From the NCBI GenBank assembly GCA_003612485.1, contig RAZA01000005.1, forward strand, positions 1 to 64,000: a stretch of DNA of 64,000 nt, read 5' to 3'. Below the pieces are notes generated by a model. The model saw nothing but the letters and a program-made list of their open reading frames with translations. It was not told the DNA's origin and made no database searches. The DNA is from a bacterium D16-50. Its GTDB lineage: Bacteria; Bacillota; Clostridia; Lachnospirales; Lachnospiraceae. Of this stretch, positions 26,096 to 35,119 are shown piece by piece. Numbering within the stretch: the first letter of the stretch is position 1; each line of letters begins with the position of its first letter. A program made the translations under genes and the position numbers.

Positions 26096-27841
26096 ATGAA
26101 CGAGAACGGTAAGAAAAAAAGAGAATGGGTGAAGACGGCGGCAATCGTGTTTTTGTCGGTGATGCTGGTTCTGACCTTTTTCTCCCAGACGATCATGAAC
26201 TATTCCCTGCCGGAGGTGGCTACCCAGTATGTGTCCTCCGGAACCATTACGGCCAAGATACGGGGATCGGGAGCGGTGGAGAGCGGCGATCCGTATGAGG
26301 TGAAGGTGAATCAGTCCAGAAAGGTGGCCAGCGTGGAGGTCCGCAGCGGAGACGTGGTGGAGAAGGGAACCGTGCTGATGTATCTGGAGGATGCGGAGAG
26401 CGAGGAGATGAAGACTGCTCAGGAAGCGCTGGATGCGGCGAAGAAGGAGCTGGAGAAGGCTCAGGACGCCTACAGCGAGGCTCTGCTGAAGGAGGAGATC
26501 ACCTCCACCAATATCTATGCGGCCAATAAGGGAGTCTCAACGGATACATACCGCCGTCAGATCAACAGTTTTCAGGCTCTGATCAAGAATCTGGAGAACG
26601 AGATGAAGCCTCTGGAGGAGAAAAAGACGGAGATAGAGCGCCTCATTGCGGATTTCGGAGCGCAGGAGGATTATGAGGCAGGTCTGGACAGTGCGGCGGA
26701 GGCCAGAGTGCCTACCTCGAAAAAGGCTATGGAGAATGCGGAAGCTTCCAAGAACAGTGCGGAGCGTGCTCACGCGGCGGCCCAGACTGCATATGACAAT
26801 GCCCAGAAGGCGCTGGAGGATGCGCAGCATGAGGCATCGGTCAGCGGGGGCGATGCAGCTTCCAAGATTCCGGAGCTCACTGCCAAAAGGGACGACATGA
26901 AGAGAAAGCTGGACGAGGCGGCCCAGCACATGGCAAACGCAAGGCAGGCCTACAGCAATGCCGTAAATGATTATAATAATGCCGTAAATGCAGACAACGA
27001 CAGAAAGGGCAGCTCCGTGCATGCCAGCCTTGCAAGTCAGAAGGCGGCGCTGGAGATGGAGCTGTACAATATACAGAAGCAGCTGGACGAGAAGACCAAG
27101 GAAAAGGAGAACAGAGAGAAGGAGCTGGCGACGCTTCTGAAGGACATCACCAATGTGCTGGGACTGGGCGTATTTCAAGATGCCATAGAGGACGCGCAGG
27201 AGAAGGTGGCGAAGGCTCAGGAGGCGGTGGATGAACAGTCCTCCAAGGATATCGGAGCTACCATCACTGCCCCTATCTCAGGCACCGTGACCGCCGTCAA
27301 TGTGACTTCCGGGAACAATACCAAGCCTGAAACTCCCGTGGTGGTGATGCAGCCGGAGGGCAAGGGCTATACCATGAGCTTCTCCGTGACCAACGAGCAG
27401 GCAAAGCGGCTGTCCGTAGGGGATCAGGCTGATCTGGTCAATTCATGGAGATATGATGACGTGACGGTGATGCTGGCCAGCATCAAGCCTGACAAGAATG
27501 ACCCCGGCCAGAAGAAGGAGCTGACCTTTGATGTGACGGGCTCGGTGACTCCGGGACAGATGCTGAACGTGTCTGTGGGCCAGAAGAGCGCCAACTATGA
27601 TCTGATTGTGCCCAACAGCGCCATCCGCGAGGACAACAACGGAAAGTTCATTTTGATCGTGGAGTCCAAGAGCAGCCCTCTGGGAACCCGATATACTGCA
27701 AGCAGAGTGGACGTTGAGGTGCTGGCCAGTGACGATACCCAGTCTGCAATCAGCGGGGCGCTTTACGGCTATGAGTTCGTGATCACCACCTCCACCAAGC
27801 CTGTGGAGGCAGGAAAGCTGGTAAGGCTGGCAAACAACTGA
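26096..27841 (+). CDS. HlyD/MacA-like membrane fusion (adaptor) protein
   Basis: This 581-residue protein has one N-terminal helix (about residues 13-32), a barrel-sandwich segment (VKVNQSRKVASVEVRSGDVV), a long coiled-coil hairpin (about residues 100-385) rich in Ala/Lys/Glu, the second half of the lipoyl-like domain (ATITAPISGTVTAVNVTSGN) and a beta-barrel and membrane-proximal domain. This is the layout of periplasmic adaptor proteins of export pumps. In Gram-positives such adaptors join MacB/FtsX-like transporters. It is odd between sugar-importer permeases and a binding protein. GAGGAGAGG lies upstream of the ATG at 26096. Confidence 0.85.
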   Translation: MNENGKKKREWVKTAAIVFLSVMLVLTFFSQTIMNYSLPEVATQYVSSGTITAKIRGSGAVESGDPYEVKVNQSRKVASVEVRSGDVVEKGTVLMYLEDAESEEMKTAQEALDAAKKELEKAQDAYSEALLKEEITSTNIYAANKGVSTDTYRRQINSFQALIKNLENEMKPLEEKKTEIERLIADFGAQEDYEAGLDSAAEARVPTSKKAMENAEASKNSAERAHAAAQTAYDNAQKALEDAQHEASVSGGDAASKIPELTAKRDDMKRKLDEAAQHMANARQAYSNAVNDYNNAVNADNDRKGSSVHASLASQKAALEMELYNIQKQLDEKTKEKENREKELATLLKDITNVLGLGVFQDAIEDAQEKVAKAQEAVDEQSSKDIGATITAPISGTVTAVNVTSGNNTKPETPVVVMQPEGKGYTMSFSVTNEQAKRLSVGDQADLVNSWRYDDVTVMLASIKPDKNDPGQKKELTFDVTGSVTPGQMLNVSVGQKSANYDLIVPNSAIREDNNGKFILIVESKSSPLGTRYTASRVDVEVLASDDTQSAISGALYGYEFVITTSTKPVEAGKLVRLANN

Positions 27842-27870
27842 CCTTGGCCAGACGGAAATGAGGTAGTTTG

Positions 27871-29133
27871 ATGAAAAAAATAGTATTGGGAATAAGCGGA
27901 GGGATATCCTTTGTAGTGTTCCTGATCCTGCTTGTGGCGGCGAACCGTCTGGGAGGCAGTCAGCCGGACCAGACGATGGCCGGACGGTGGAGCAGCGAGG
28001 GGGATGTGTCTCAAATCAGCTGTTTCTTCTCTGTGAATGCCAGGATCACCGAGGACAGACTCATAGAGTTTGAGCATGGTGTGGATCAGGCGCTGACAGA
28101 GGCATCCGTGATTCCGAATTCGGAGAATCCCGGTGCAAGACTGTGGGCAGATGCCTACAGTGCAGACGGCACCGTGACCATCTCCAGCGACAAGACCAGC
28201 CTTACGGCGGATGCCGTAGGCATCGGCGGCGACTATTTTCTGTTTCATCCGGTGAAGCTGCTGTACGGATCCTATTTTTCGGGAAACGATCTGATGCAGG
28301 ATTATTGCGTCATAGATGAGGATGCGGCATGGCAGCTGTTCGGATCCAGCGATGTGGCGGGGATGATGGTCTATATCAACAAGGTGCCCCATATAGTCAC
28401 CGGGGTGGTGGAGAGGCAGTCCGGGCGCTTGGCGGAGGCGGCAGGTCTGGACTCTACGCTGGTCTATGTGTCGTACAAGACTCTCAGCGAGCATGGCACG
28501 AACAATGGAATCAATCATTATGAGATTGTGATGCCCAATCCTGTGACGGGTTTTGCGCAGAAATACATACAGGAGAATCTGGGATCCGACGAAAAGAACA
28601 CGGAGGTGGTGGAGAATACATCCAGATACTCCTTCGTGTCCCGGTTAAAGCTCCTGCTCCAGTTCGGAACCCGCTCTATGAACGGCAAGGCAATCATCTA
28701 TCCCTTTTGGGAGAATATCGCCAGAGGTTACGAGGATATTCTGATGGTGATGACCTTGTTCGAGCTCTTGTTCCTTTTGTACCCTTCGATACTGGCACTG
28801 ATAGCTTTCTGCATCTGGTGGAGGCATAAGGGATGGACCGTCAAAGAGAAGGTATTGCTGTTGAAGGACAAGACCGAGCGGAGGATAGAGCGCCGCAGAA
28901 TGAAGAAGGGCACCTTGTCCAAGCTGGAGAAGAAGGAGCAAAAGAGGCAGGCCAAGGAGGAGAGGACGGAAGAGAAAAGACAAAAGAAAGAGGCAGGGAG
29001 CCATGAACGGGAGGAAAAGAAGAGGAAGAGTGGCTCAAAGCGCCGGAAGCAGGAGATAGGCGGGGAAGGAAGCGAGGAACCGGACAGTCTGGAGTTTTTG
29101 GATGAGTTCAGCGACGGCGAGACCAAGGAATAG
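27871..29133 (+). CDS. MacB-core-like membrane protein with basic tail
   Basis: This 420-residue protein has an N-terminal helix (about residues 5-25), a large extracytoplasmic domain (about 30-285) resembling the MacB periplasmic core (YVNKVPHIVTGVV-type strand, YGSYFSGNDL), one hydrophobic hairpin near residues 290-322, and a Lys/Glu/Arg-rich cytoplasmic tail (about 330-420). A normal MacB/FtsX permease has four helices; here only one N-terminal helix and one hairpin are visible. It follows the adaptor gene by 29 bases, so the two may work together. Function is inferred from fold resemblance only. Confidence 0.6.
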   Translation: MKKIVLGISGGISFVVFLILLVAANRLGGSQPDQTMAGRWSSEGDVSQISCFFSVNARITEDRLIEFEHGVDQALTEASVIPNSENPGARLWADAYSADGTVTISSDKTSLTADAVGIGGDYFLFHPVKLLYGSYFSGNDLMQDYCVIDEDAAWQLFGSSDVAGMMVYINKVPHIVTGVVERQSGRLAEAAGLDSTLVYVSYKTLSEHGTNNGINHYEIVMPNPVTGFAQKYIQENLGSDEKNTEVVENTSRYSFVSRLKLLLQFGTRSMNGKAIIYPFWENIARGYEDILMVMTLFELLFLLYPSILALIAFCIWWRHKGWTVKEKVLLLKDKTERRIERRRMKKGTLSKLEKKEQKRQAKEERTEEKRQKKEAGSHEREEKKRKSGSKRRKQEIGGEGSEEPDSLEFLDEFSDGETKE

Positions 29134-29184
29134 AAAGGTTCGGGCGGCCTGAAGAAGTGAGGCAAAAGGGAGGAGTCGTAAATT

Positions 29185-31725
29185 ATGAGAAAGAATTGGT
29201 GGAAGAAAGCAGCAGGCATGGGACTTGCCCTTGCCATGGCCATGGGTCTGAGCGGCTGCGGCGGGGAATCAAATGTAAACAGTGGACTGGCCAAAGAGGG
29301 TGTGAGCCGGTTTCAGGAGATTGAGATTCCGGATATGGAAGCTGACTATATGAATGTAGCCGGAACTGGCCGCAGAGACGGAAGAATCTATCTGATGTTA
29401 CAGCTGGAGCATTGGTCAAACGGTTCAGAGAATAGGGATGTCAGGGTGGTTTCCATGAAGGAGGACGGCACGGACATCAAAGTGGTTTCGCTGGACATAC
29501 CCCAGCAGGAGAGTACGGGCGGCGGAGGAGGGGCGGTGCCCATGCCCAGAACTACAGAATCTTCTATGCCGGTAGCGGAGGATGTTGACTCAGAGGATGA
29601 AGAGGGTGAGGGTTCCTCCGAGGATGGGGCAGCCACAGATTCGGCGGACACGGGAGCCGAAGAAGACAGTGCGATAGATACTCCCATAGATGAGCCTATC
29701 ATAGGAGGGGAGGACAATGATTTTTGGGAAAACAGCTATTACGGCAATTTCATACTTGCCTCTGACGGGAGTGTCTATAGTATTAAAAATTATAACTATG
29801 AAAAATATGGAGAGGAGTATTACTCCATACGGAAATACTATTTGTGCAAATGGAACAGTGAGGACGGCAGTCAGCTTGCGGAGACGGAGCTTGTACTGAC
29901 GGATCCTGACAAGGAGGATGAATGGGTAGGAGTCAACACCATGACGGTGGGGGCGGACGGCAACGTGTACATTATACTGTCGGGAGATACCTACAGCAAG
30001 ATAGTGGTGGACGCTTCTGGAAATGTTTCCCAGAAGCAGGAGCTGTCTGAGGACGCAGCCAAGGTATTCAGCAATCTGGATCGAGTGATCGCCAAGGAGG
30101 ACGGCACCCTTCTGGCATTGTACTATGACGAAAACGATTATCAGAAGATGTATATGGCAGATTATGACCCGGCCACGGATACCATAGGCCAGCCTGTATC
30201 CATGCCGTCATTCTTGACGACAAAAGGCTTCAATGTCCTGATGGTAGGTGTCAGCTCGGATCTGGTGTACTGTGACAACAACGGAGTCTATTCCTTCAAT
30301 ATCGGGGACGAAGCGCCTACGCTGCGGATGAGTTTTATCAACTCAGATCTTGATATCAGCTATTTCAATGGCTTGGTGGAAATAGACGAGAACACGTTCA
30401 TAGGAATCTATAATGATAATTATAAGGATGATATGAACTTCGGACTGTTTACCCATGTGGATCCGAAGGACATCCCGGACAAGAACGTACTGGTGCTGGC
30501 GGCCAACTATGTGCCTTACGACATGAAGCGCAGGGTGGTGGAGTTCAACCGCGCCAGCGAGGAGTACCGGATCGTCCTGAAGGAGTATCAGGAATACAAT
30601 ACCTATGAAGACTGGAATGCAGGGGTTACTCAGCTGAACAACGACATCACCACGGGAAAGATGCCGGATATTCTGATAGGAAGCGGGCTTCCTATGGAGA
30701 ATTATGCCGCCAAGGGCCTTCTGGCAGACGTGGGCGAGCTGATTCAGGAGGATGAAGAGCTGTCCAAGATCCAGTTCGTCCAGAATGTGTTTGACGCCTA
30801 TTCTGTGAAGGATACGCTGTACTATGTGATTCCTTCATTTAATGTGCGGACCATGATAGCCAAGACCTCTCTTGTGGGGGACAGGACCGAATGGACCATG
30901 AAGGATGCGCAGGAGGTGCTGGCAGGCATGCAGGAGGGAGCCCAGCTGTTTGGCGAGACCACCAGAGACTCCTACTTCTCAACGGCCATGACATATTGCG
31001 CAGGGGATTTCATCGATGTGGCAACGGGCAAGTGTGACTTCAACTCAGAAAGGTTCATTTCCATGATGGAGTATGCCAAGTCTCTGCCGCAATCTCTGGA
31101 CGAGGATTATTACGGAGAAGACTATTGGGCGACTTATCAGTCCCAATACCGGGATAATAGGACGCTCCTGCTGCAGATCTATATTAATTCTATCCGGGAT
31201 CTGAACTACAACATCAACGGCAGGATGGGAGAGGATGTCAGTTACGTAGGATTCCCTATGGAAGGCGGACAGGGGGCTGTGATCAATGCCACCCAGATCT
31301 ATGCCATTTCCGCAAAGAGCAATTTTAAGGAAGGCGCATGGGAGTTTCTGAGGTATTATCTGACGGATGAGTATCAGGCGGAGATGGAGTGGAATCTTTC
31401 CGTCCACATGGACCGCTTTAAGGAGAACGCCAACTTAGCTACGGAAAAACCTTTTTATATAGACGAGAACGGCGATAAGCAGGAGTATGATGAGACCTTC
31501 TACATGAATGGAGAGTCTATCACAATTCCTCCGATGACGCAGGAACAGGTAGATAAGGCGGTCAACTATATTCTGTCCCTGAAGAAATCCGGCTACGACA
31601 ATACCAATGTGATGAACATCATCAATGAGGAAATGGGAGGGTTCTTCACCGGTCAGAAATCCGCTCAGGAGGTGGCAGCCGTCATCCAGAACAGGGTGCA
31701 GCTGTATGTGGACGAGAATAGGTAA
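29185..31725 (+). CDS. second large lipoprotein solute-binding protein
   Basis: This 846-residue lipoprotein has a signal peptide with lipobox LSGC (Cys near residue 25). An acidic Ser/Glu/Asp linker (about residues 125-170) interrupts the propeller-like N-terminal half, and a binding domain follows from about residue 430, containing VVEFNRASEEYRIVLKEYQ and NNDITTGKMPDILIG. The last 20 residues nearly match those of the product at 21716, so the two are paralogues in one operon. GGAGGAG precedes the start. Two distinct binding proteins for one permease pair suggests related but different ligands. Confidence 0.85.
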   Translation: MRKNWWKKAAGMGLALAMAMGLSGCGGESNVNSGLAKEGVSRFQEIEIPDMEADYMNVAGTGRRDGRIYLMLQLEHWSNGSENRDVRVVSMKEDGTDIKVVSLDIPQQESTGGGGGAVPMPRTTESSMPVAEDVDSEDEEGEGSSEDGAATDSADTGAEEDSAIDTPIDEPIIGGEDNDFWENSYYGNFILASDGSVYSIKNYNYEKYGEEYYSIRKYYLCKWNSEDGSQLAETELVLTDPDKEDEWVGVNTMTVGADGNVYIILSGDTYSKIVVDASGNVSQKQELSEDAAKVFSNLDRVIAKEDGTLLALYYDENDYQKMYMADYDPATDTIGQPVSMPSFLTTKGFNVLMVGVSSDLVYCDNNGVYSFNIGDEAPTLRMSFINSDLDISYFNGLVEIDENTFIGIYNDNYKDDMNFGLFTHVDPKDIPDKNVLVLAANYVPYDMKRRVVEFNRASEEYRIVLKEYQEYNTYEDWNAGVTQLNNDITTGKMPDILIGSGLPMENYAAKGLLADVGELIQEDEELSKIQFVQNVFDAYSVKDTLYYVIPSFNVRTMIAKTSLVGDRTEWTMKDAQEVLAGMQEGAQLFGETTRDSYFSTAMTYCAGDFIDVATGKCDFNSERFISMMEYAKSLPQSLDEDYYGEDYWATYQSQYRDNRTLLLQIYINSIRDLNYNINGRMGEDVSYVGFPMEGGQGAVINATQIYAISAKSNFKEGAWEFLRYYLTDEYQAEMEWNLSVHMDRFKENANLATEKPFYIDENGDKQEYDETFYMNGESITIPPMTQEQVDKAVNYILSLKKSGYDNTNVMNIINEEMGGFFTGQKSAQEVAAVIQNRVQLYVDENR

Positions 31726-31768
31726 GAGCGTGGACGGCAGGCTTTTGAGGGATCCATGCATTGGCAAC

Positions 31769-31810
31769 ACAAAAAAGAACGAGCAGGACAACTTGCTCGT
31801 TCTTTTTTGT
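31769..31810. terminator. bidirectional terminator
   Basis: A perfect 17-bp stem, 31769-31785 with 31794-31810, encloses an 8-base loop. A-rich and T-rich outer ends make it work on both strands, between the binding-protein operon and the convergent metalloprotease gene. Confidence 0.93.
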
Positions 31811-31825
31811 CTTCTCGGCTGCCGT

Positions 31826-32275
31826 TTAGGCTTTGCTCTCCGGGTTCTCCAGACAAAGAGGGATGCCCAGCCTTTCCATATGGTGTTCCAGAGTGAGCTC
31901 TCCGCCGTGTTCCCGGAGCCATCGTCTGCATTCCTTGTATTCGGGCATCACGGAGGCCACCATGTTCCAGAAATCCTTGGAATGGTTCATATGCGTCAGG
32001 TGACAAAGTTCATGGACTACTACATAATCCAAGATCAGAGGCGGGGCAAAGATAAGTCTGTAGTTGAAGGAGAGGGTGCCTCTGGAGGAGCAGCTTCCCC
32101 AGCGGCTTTTCTGATCCCTGACGGTGATGGCGGTGTAGCGTCCTCCCGTGACCTTGTGGTAATACGCCGTCCGGCTTTCAAATGCAGCCCGGGCGGCGTT
32201 TCGGTATCTTTTTTCCATCACTGCCAGCCGTTTCTCCTCCGCGGCGGTGAGCTTGTTGGATTTCTGTTCGGTCAT
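31826..32275 (-). CDS. YgjP-like (M48-type) metallopeptidase
   Basis: This 149-residue protein carries the zinc site HELCHLTHMNHSKDFW (HExxH plus downstream His) and the RDQKSRWGSCSSRGTLSFNY segment typical of the YgjP/DUF45 family. It is shorter than full-length members (about 230 residues), lacking most of the N-terminal part, but the catalytic domain is complete. AAAGGAA lies upstream of the ATG. The family role is unclear, though some members act with restriction or stress systems. The gene lies downstream of a CDF transporter on the same strand. Confidence 0.85.
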   Translation of the reverse strand: MTEQKSNKLTAAEEKRLAVMEKRYRNAARAAFESRTAYYHKVTGGRYTAITVRDQKSRWGSCSSRGTLSFNYRLIFAPPLILDYVVVHELCHLTHMNHSKDFWNMVASVMPEYKECRRWLREHGGELTLEHHMERLGIPLCLENPESKA

Positions 32276-32327
32276 TGCAGGTTCCTTTCAGCTTGTTGGA
32301 TTTCTCTTCGGTTGCAGGTTCCTTTCA
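32251..32327. repeat. imperfect tandem duplication at a gene start
   Basis: Bases 32251-32290 are repeated as 32291-32327, differing by one substitution and a 3-base gap that removes the start codon. The first copy covers codons 1-8 and the ribosome binding site of the metallopeptidase gene, so that gene's upstream region carries a second, startless copy. Confidence 0.85.
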
Positions 32328-32375
32328 ATTTAGGCGATTGCCACCATGGGAGCGTGCAGCGTTTAAAGCTGAGTG

Positions 32376-33542
32376 TCAGACCATCTGCTTGTCCACCTCG
32401 ATAACGGCAAAATAATTGGGATTTTCCGACTGGAGCTTCGCCTTGATAAGCTCCACCAATTCTTTGTCTGACATGGCAAAGTCGTAAGGGGTCACAGTGT
32501 CAAAGATCAAATTGGTGTGGGTGGGGCCTGCCACAATGCGGAAGTCATGGAGGGTCAGAGCGGGGCTGATCTCTCGGAGGCATTTCTGCGCAACCGTTTT
32601 CAGCCTTGCTGTCTCCTGATCTCCCACGCAGACGGGATCCATATGTATCACGGCATGGCAGCTGAGCTTGTCCCGAAGCTCATGCTCGATGGTGTCGATC
32701 ATGTCATGGAGGGCCAGAAGCTCTCCGTCCGCAGGGACTTCCGCGTGAAGGGAGATCAGTACCCTGCCGGGGCCGTAATTGTGGACGATTAGGTCATGTA
32801 TGCCGATGACGTTTTCATATGCCATTACGATGTCGTTTATCTGCCGGACGAATTCCTTCTCCGGAGCCTGCCCCAGCAGGGGGCTGATGGTGTCTTTGGC
32901 GGCATGGTAACCTGCGAAGCAGATGAACAAGCCCACCAGAACGCCGCACCAGCCGTCGATGGCCAGATCGGTGAAGTGTGAGATGAGGGTGGCGGCCAGC
33001 ACTGCGGCGGTGGCCAGCGTATCGCTGAGAGAATCCGTGGCAGTGGCCAGCATGGCGGCGGAGTCCAGCTTCCGTCCCAGCCGTCTGTTGTAGAGGAACA
33101 TATAGCATTTCACCAGAATGGACGCCACAAGCACCAAAATGATTATCGGTGAGAAATCGAGGATCTCCGGGTGGAGGATTTTTGATATGGAGCTTTTTAC
33201 CAGTTCAAGGCCCATGAGCAGTATGATCACGGATATCAGCAGGCCTGATATGTATTCGATGCGCCCATGGCCGAAGGGATGGCTGGGATCCGGCTTCTGG
33301 CCGGCCATCTTGAAACCGATGAGGGTTATGATGGAGGAGCCTGCATCCGACAGATTGTTGAAGGCGTCAGCGGTGATGGCAATGGAATTGCTGAAGGTGC
33401 CTGCCAGAAATTTCCCGGTAAAAAGGCATAGGTTCAGGAAAATGCCCACAGCTCCGCAGAGCATGCCGTAGGCCTGCCGGATATAAGCTTCTCCTATGTC
33501 CTCGTTGGTTTTGATAAAAATTTTAGATAACAATGTAATCAT
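32376..33542 (-). CDS. cation diffusion facilitator transporter
   Basis: This 388-residue protein has six membrane helices and the CDF metal site: ADAFNNLSD in helix 2 and HPFGHGRIEY in the helix 2-3 region, plus a second Asp pair in ATDSLSD (helix 5). A C-terminal cytoplasmic metal-binding domain (about residues 210-300) and an extra ~85-residue C-terminal extension follow. CDF proteins export Zn, Mn, Fe or Co by proton exchange. AAGGAGAAAAACGCC precedes the start. The extension after the usual end (about residue 300) is longer than in minimal family members. Confidence 0.92.
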   Translation of the reverse strand: MITLLSKIFIKTNEDIGEAYIRQAYGMLCGAVGIFLNLCLFTGKFLAGTFSNSIAITADAFNNLSDAGSSIITLIGFKMAGQKPDPSHPFGHGRIEYISGLLISVIILLMGLELVKSSISKILHPEILDFSPIIILVLVASILVKCYMFLYNRRLGRKLDSAAMLATATDSLSDTLATAAVLAATLISHFTDLAIDGWCGVLVGLFICFAGYHAAKDTISPLLGQAPEKEFVRQINDIVMAYENVIGIHDLIVHNYGPGRVLISLHAEVPADGELLALHDMIDTIEHELRDKLSCHAVIHMDPVCVGDQETARLKTVAQKCLREISPALTLHDFRIVAGPTHTNLIFDTVTPYDFAMSDKELVELIKAKLQSENPNYFAVIEVDKQMV

Positions 33543-33754
33543 GGCGTTTTTCTCCTTGTATTTTGTTTTTGTACACTGACTGGAGGCGCTGGTCTAGCGC
33601 CGTCCATATTTTGCCATGGGACATTGAGACTAGTATAACAACATAGAAGGCGAAATGCAAGTGTATGTCCCTTTCCGGCAAAAAAGGTGGCAAACGCAAA
33701 AAATGAATAGTTAAGTGCAAAGAAGTCGGGAGAAAAATATCAATTTTTTGCAAA

Positions 33755-33783
33755 TTGTTATTTTTTCTTGACATGCCTATAAT
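33755..33783 (+). promoter_or_regulatory. promoter of beta-propeller gene
   Basis: TTGTTA (33755-33760), 17 bases, TATAAT (33778-33783). The -10 overlaps the first palindrome arm at 33779, so a protein bound there would block RNA polymerase. Confidence 0.65.
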
Positions 33784-33859
33784 AGAATCTAAGACATGAT
33801 TCTATTATCGAAATTCTAAAATAGAATCTAAGACATGATTCTATTATCGAAATTCTAAA
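33779..33859. repeat. duplicated palindromic operator
   Basis: A 39-bp unit is present twice (33782-33820 and 33821-33859). The first contains the perfect dyad ATAATAGAATC (33779-33789) with GATTCTATTAT (33798-33808) around an 8-base spacer; the second has the same dyad with 9-bp arms (33820-33828, 33837-33845). Position over and just after the -10 suggests a two-site repressor operator. The regulator is not identified. Confidence 0.7.
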
Positions 33860-33899
33860 ATAGATATGCAAATGAATATGCGGAAGGGAGAGGAATCGG

Positions 33900-34985
33900 A
33901 TGGAGACAGATCTGAGGAAAGTATGTGAATATGAGGGATCCACTCTTTGGGGGATGAACGGAGGACAGCCGGAGAGTCCGGACGGCAAGCTCTTGGTCTA
34001 TGCCCGCAAGCCCAGTCTCACGGAGAGCGTCACAGAACTGTGGGTCTGCGATAGGGGGACTCTGGAGGAGCAGAGAAAGGTGTTTACCGTGGCCTGCGGC
34101 AACCATAACGGTCCGTCCGCCACGTTTGTGGATAATGAGCATATCGTGTTCCGGGACAGCATCAATAAGCTGTCGGCATTTAGGATTCTGAACGTGTACA
34201 CGGGGGAGACTAAGTACGGCCCCATCTTCGCAAAGGAAAGCCACTGCGCGGAGAACGGATGGTATCCCTTCTCTATCTCGGAGGCGTTTCTGGGGAAGAA
34301 CCCGGAGTATCCCGAAATCGACAGATGCGGGATTTACCTTCTGGAGCTGGCCACGGGAAAGGTGAAGCGGGTTGCGGACAAGGAGACGGTCTACAACATG
34401 GTGGTGGAGCATGGCTGTGTGCCGAACGAATGGACCACCTCCATGAGCCATGTGCAGCTGAACCCCTCCGCCACCAGAGTGATGATGCGTTTAAGCGTGG
34501 ACAACTGTCCTATATTCGGGGCGCTTGGATGTATCGACATTGAGACCGGAAAGACCCATGTAATACCTGATAAGCCGGTGCATCAGCTCTGGTTCGATGA
34601 TGACAGCTACATGGCTACCAGACAGTATCATGACGGAAAGCGTATCGAGATGGAGACCAGCCGGATCCAGCGCTTCAGTGTGGACGGGGAATGTCTGGAG
34701 ACTCTGGGAGGAATCGGCAATCATATAGACGGCTCTCCTGACAGGGAGTATTACACCGGGGATAGGGCGTACCCGGGCTATCCCGTGGATATTTTTCTGT
34801 ACAAGAGAGGGCAGGTGGAGCCTATAGCTGTCTTTGGCGGTCAGGATTTTCAGGACTGCACTTGGAAAAAGAAGGTGCATGCCAATCCAACCTTTTCCAG
34901 AGACGGAAAGAGGATATACTTCAACCGTCCCGTCAGCGAGGATAGGGCTGAGGCCTGCTTTGTGGAGGTGGAGGCGCTTTTATAA
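33900..34985 (+). CDS. cytoplasmic beta-propeller protein, PL22-like
   Basis: This 361-residue protein has no signal peptide and shows repeated propeller blades (SPDGKLLVYAR, SHVQLNPSATRVMMRL, HANPTFSRDGKRIYFNR). Arrangement and the final blade resemble oligogalacturonate lyase (PL22) and TolB/DPP-IV-type propellers. PL22 enzymes cleave short pectin fragments in the cytoplasm using a Mn site of His residues; His residues occur in several blades here, but I cannot confirm the metal site. GGAAGGGAGAGG precedes the ATG. Lyase function is a hypothesis only. Confidence 0.6.
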   Translation: METDLRKVCEYEGSTLWGMNGGQPESPDGKLLVYARKPSLTESVTELWVCDRGTLEEQRKVFTVACGNHNGPSATFVDNEHIVFRDSINKLSAFRILNVYTGETKYGPIFAKESHCAENGWYPFSISEAFLGKNPEYPEIDRCGIYLLELATGKVKRVADKETVYNMVVEHGCVPNEWTTSMSHVQLNPSATRVMMRLSVDNCPIFGALGCIDIETGKTHVIPDKPVHQLWFDDDSYMATRQYHDGKRIEMETSRIQRFSVDGECLETLGGIGNHIDGSPDREYYTGDRAYPGYPVDIFLYKRGQVEPIAVFGGQDFQDCTWKKKVHANPTFSRDGKRIYFNRPVSEDRAEACFVEVEALL

Positions 34986-35119
34986 GAGGGACTTTTATAG
35001 GAAGAGGATTCCGCCGGAAGAGTGTGACGGCGGAGATTCTGCTTTATGAGAGCCGTGACGGGAAGACGGCAATAATAGGGATGAGTGTAGGATAACGTCC
35101 GGCTTGAGGGCATAGGGGT

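Larger units (their letters stand above)
33543..33899. other. intergenic regulatory region
   Basis: This 357-bp gap separates the divergent CDF transporter and beta-propeller genes. The half next to the plus-strand gene holds a promoter and a duplicated palindrome, listed separately. I see no reading frame with a ribosome binding site. Confidence 0.6.

Noticed and set aside
33782..33859. CRISPR or iteron array
   Set aside because: There are only two direct copies, placed on a promoter, with no replication gene.
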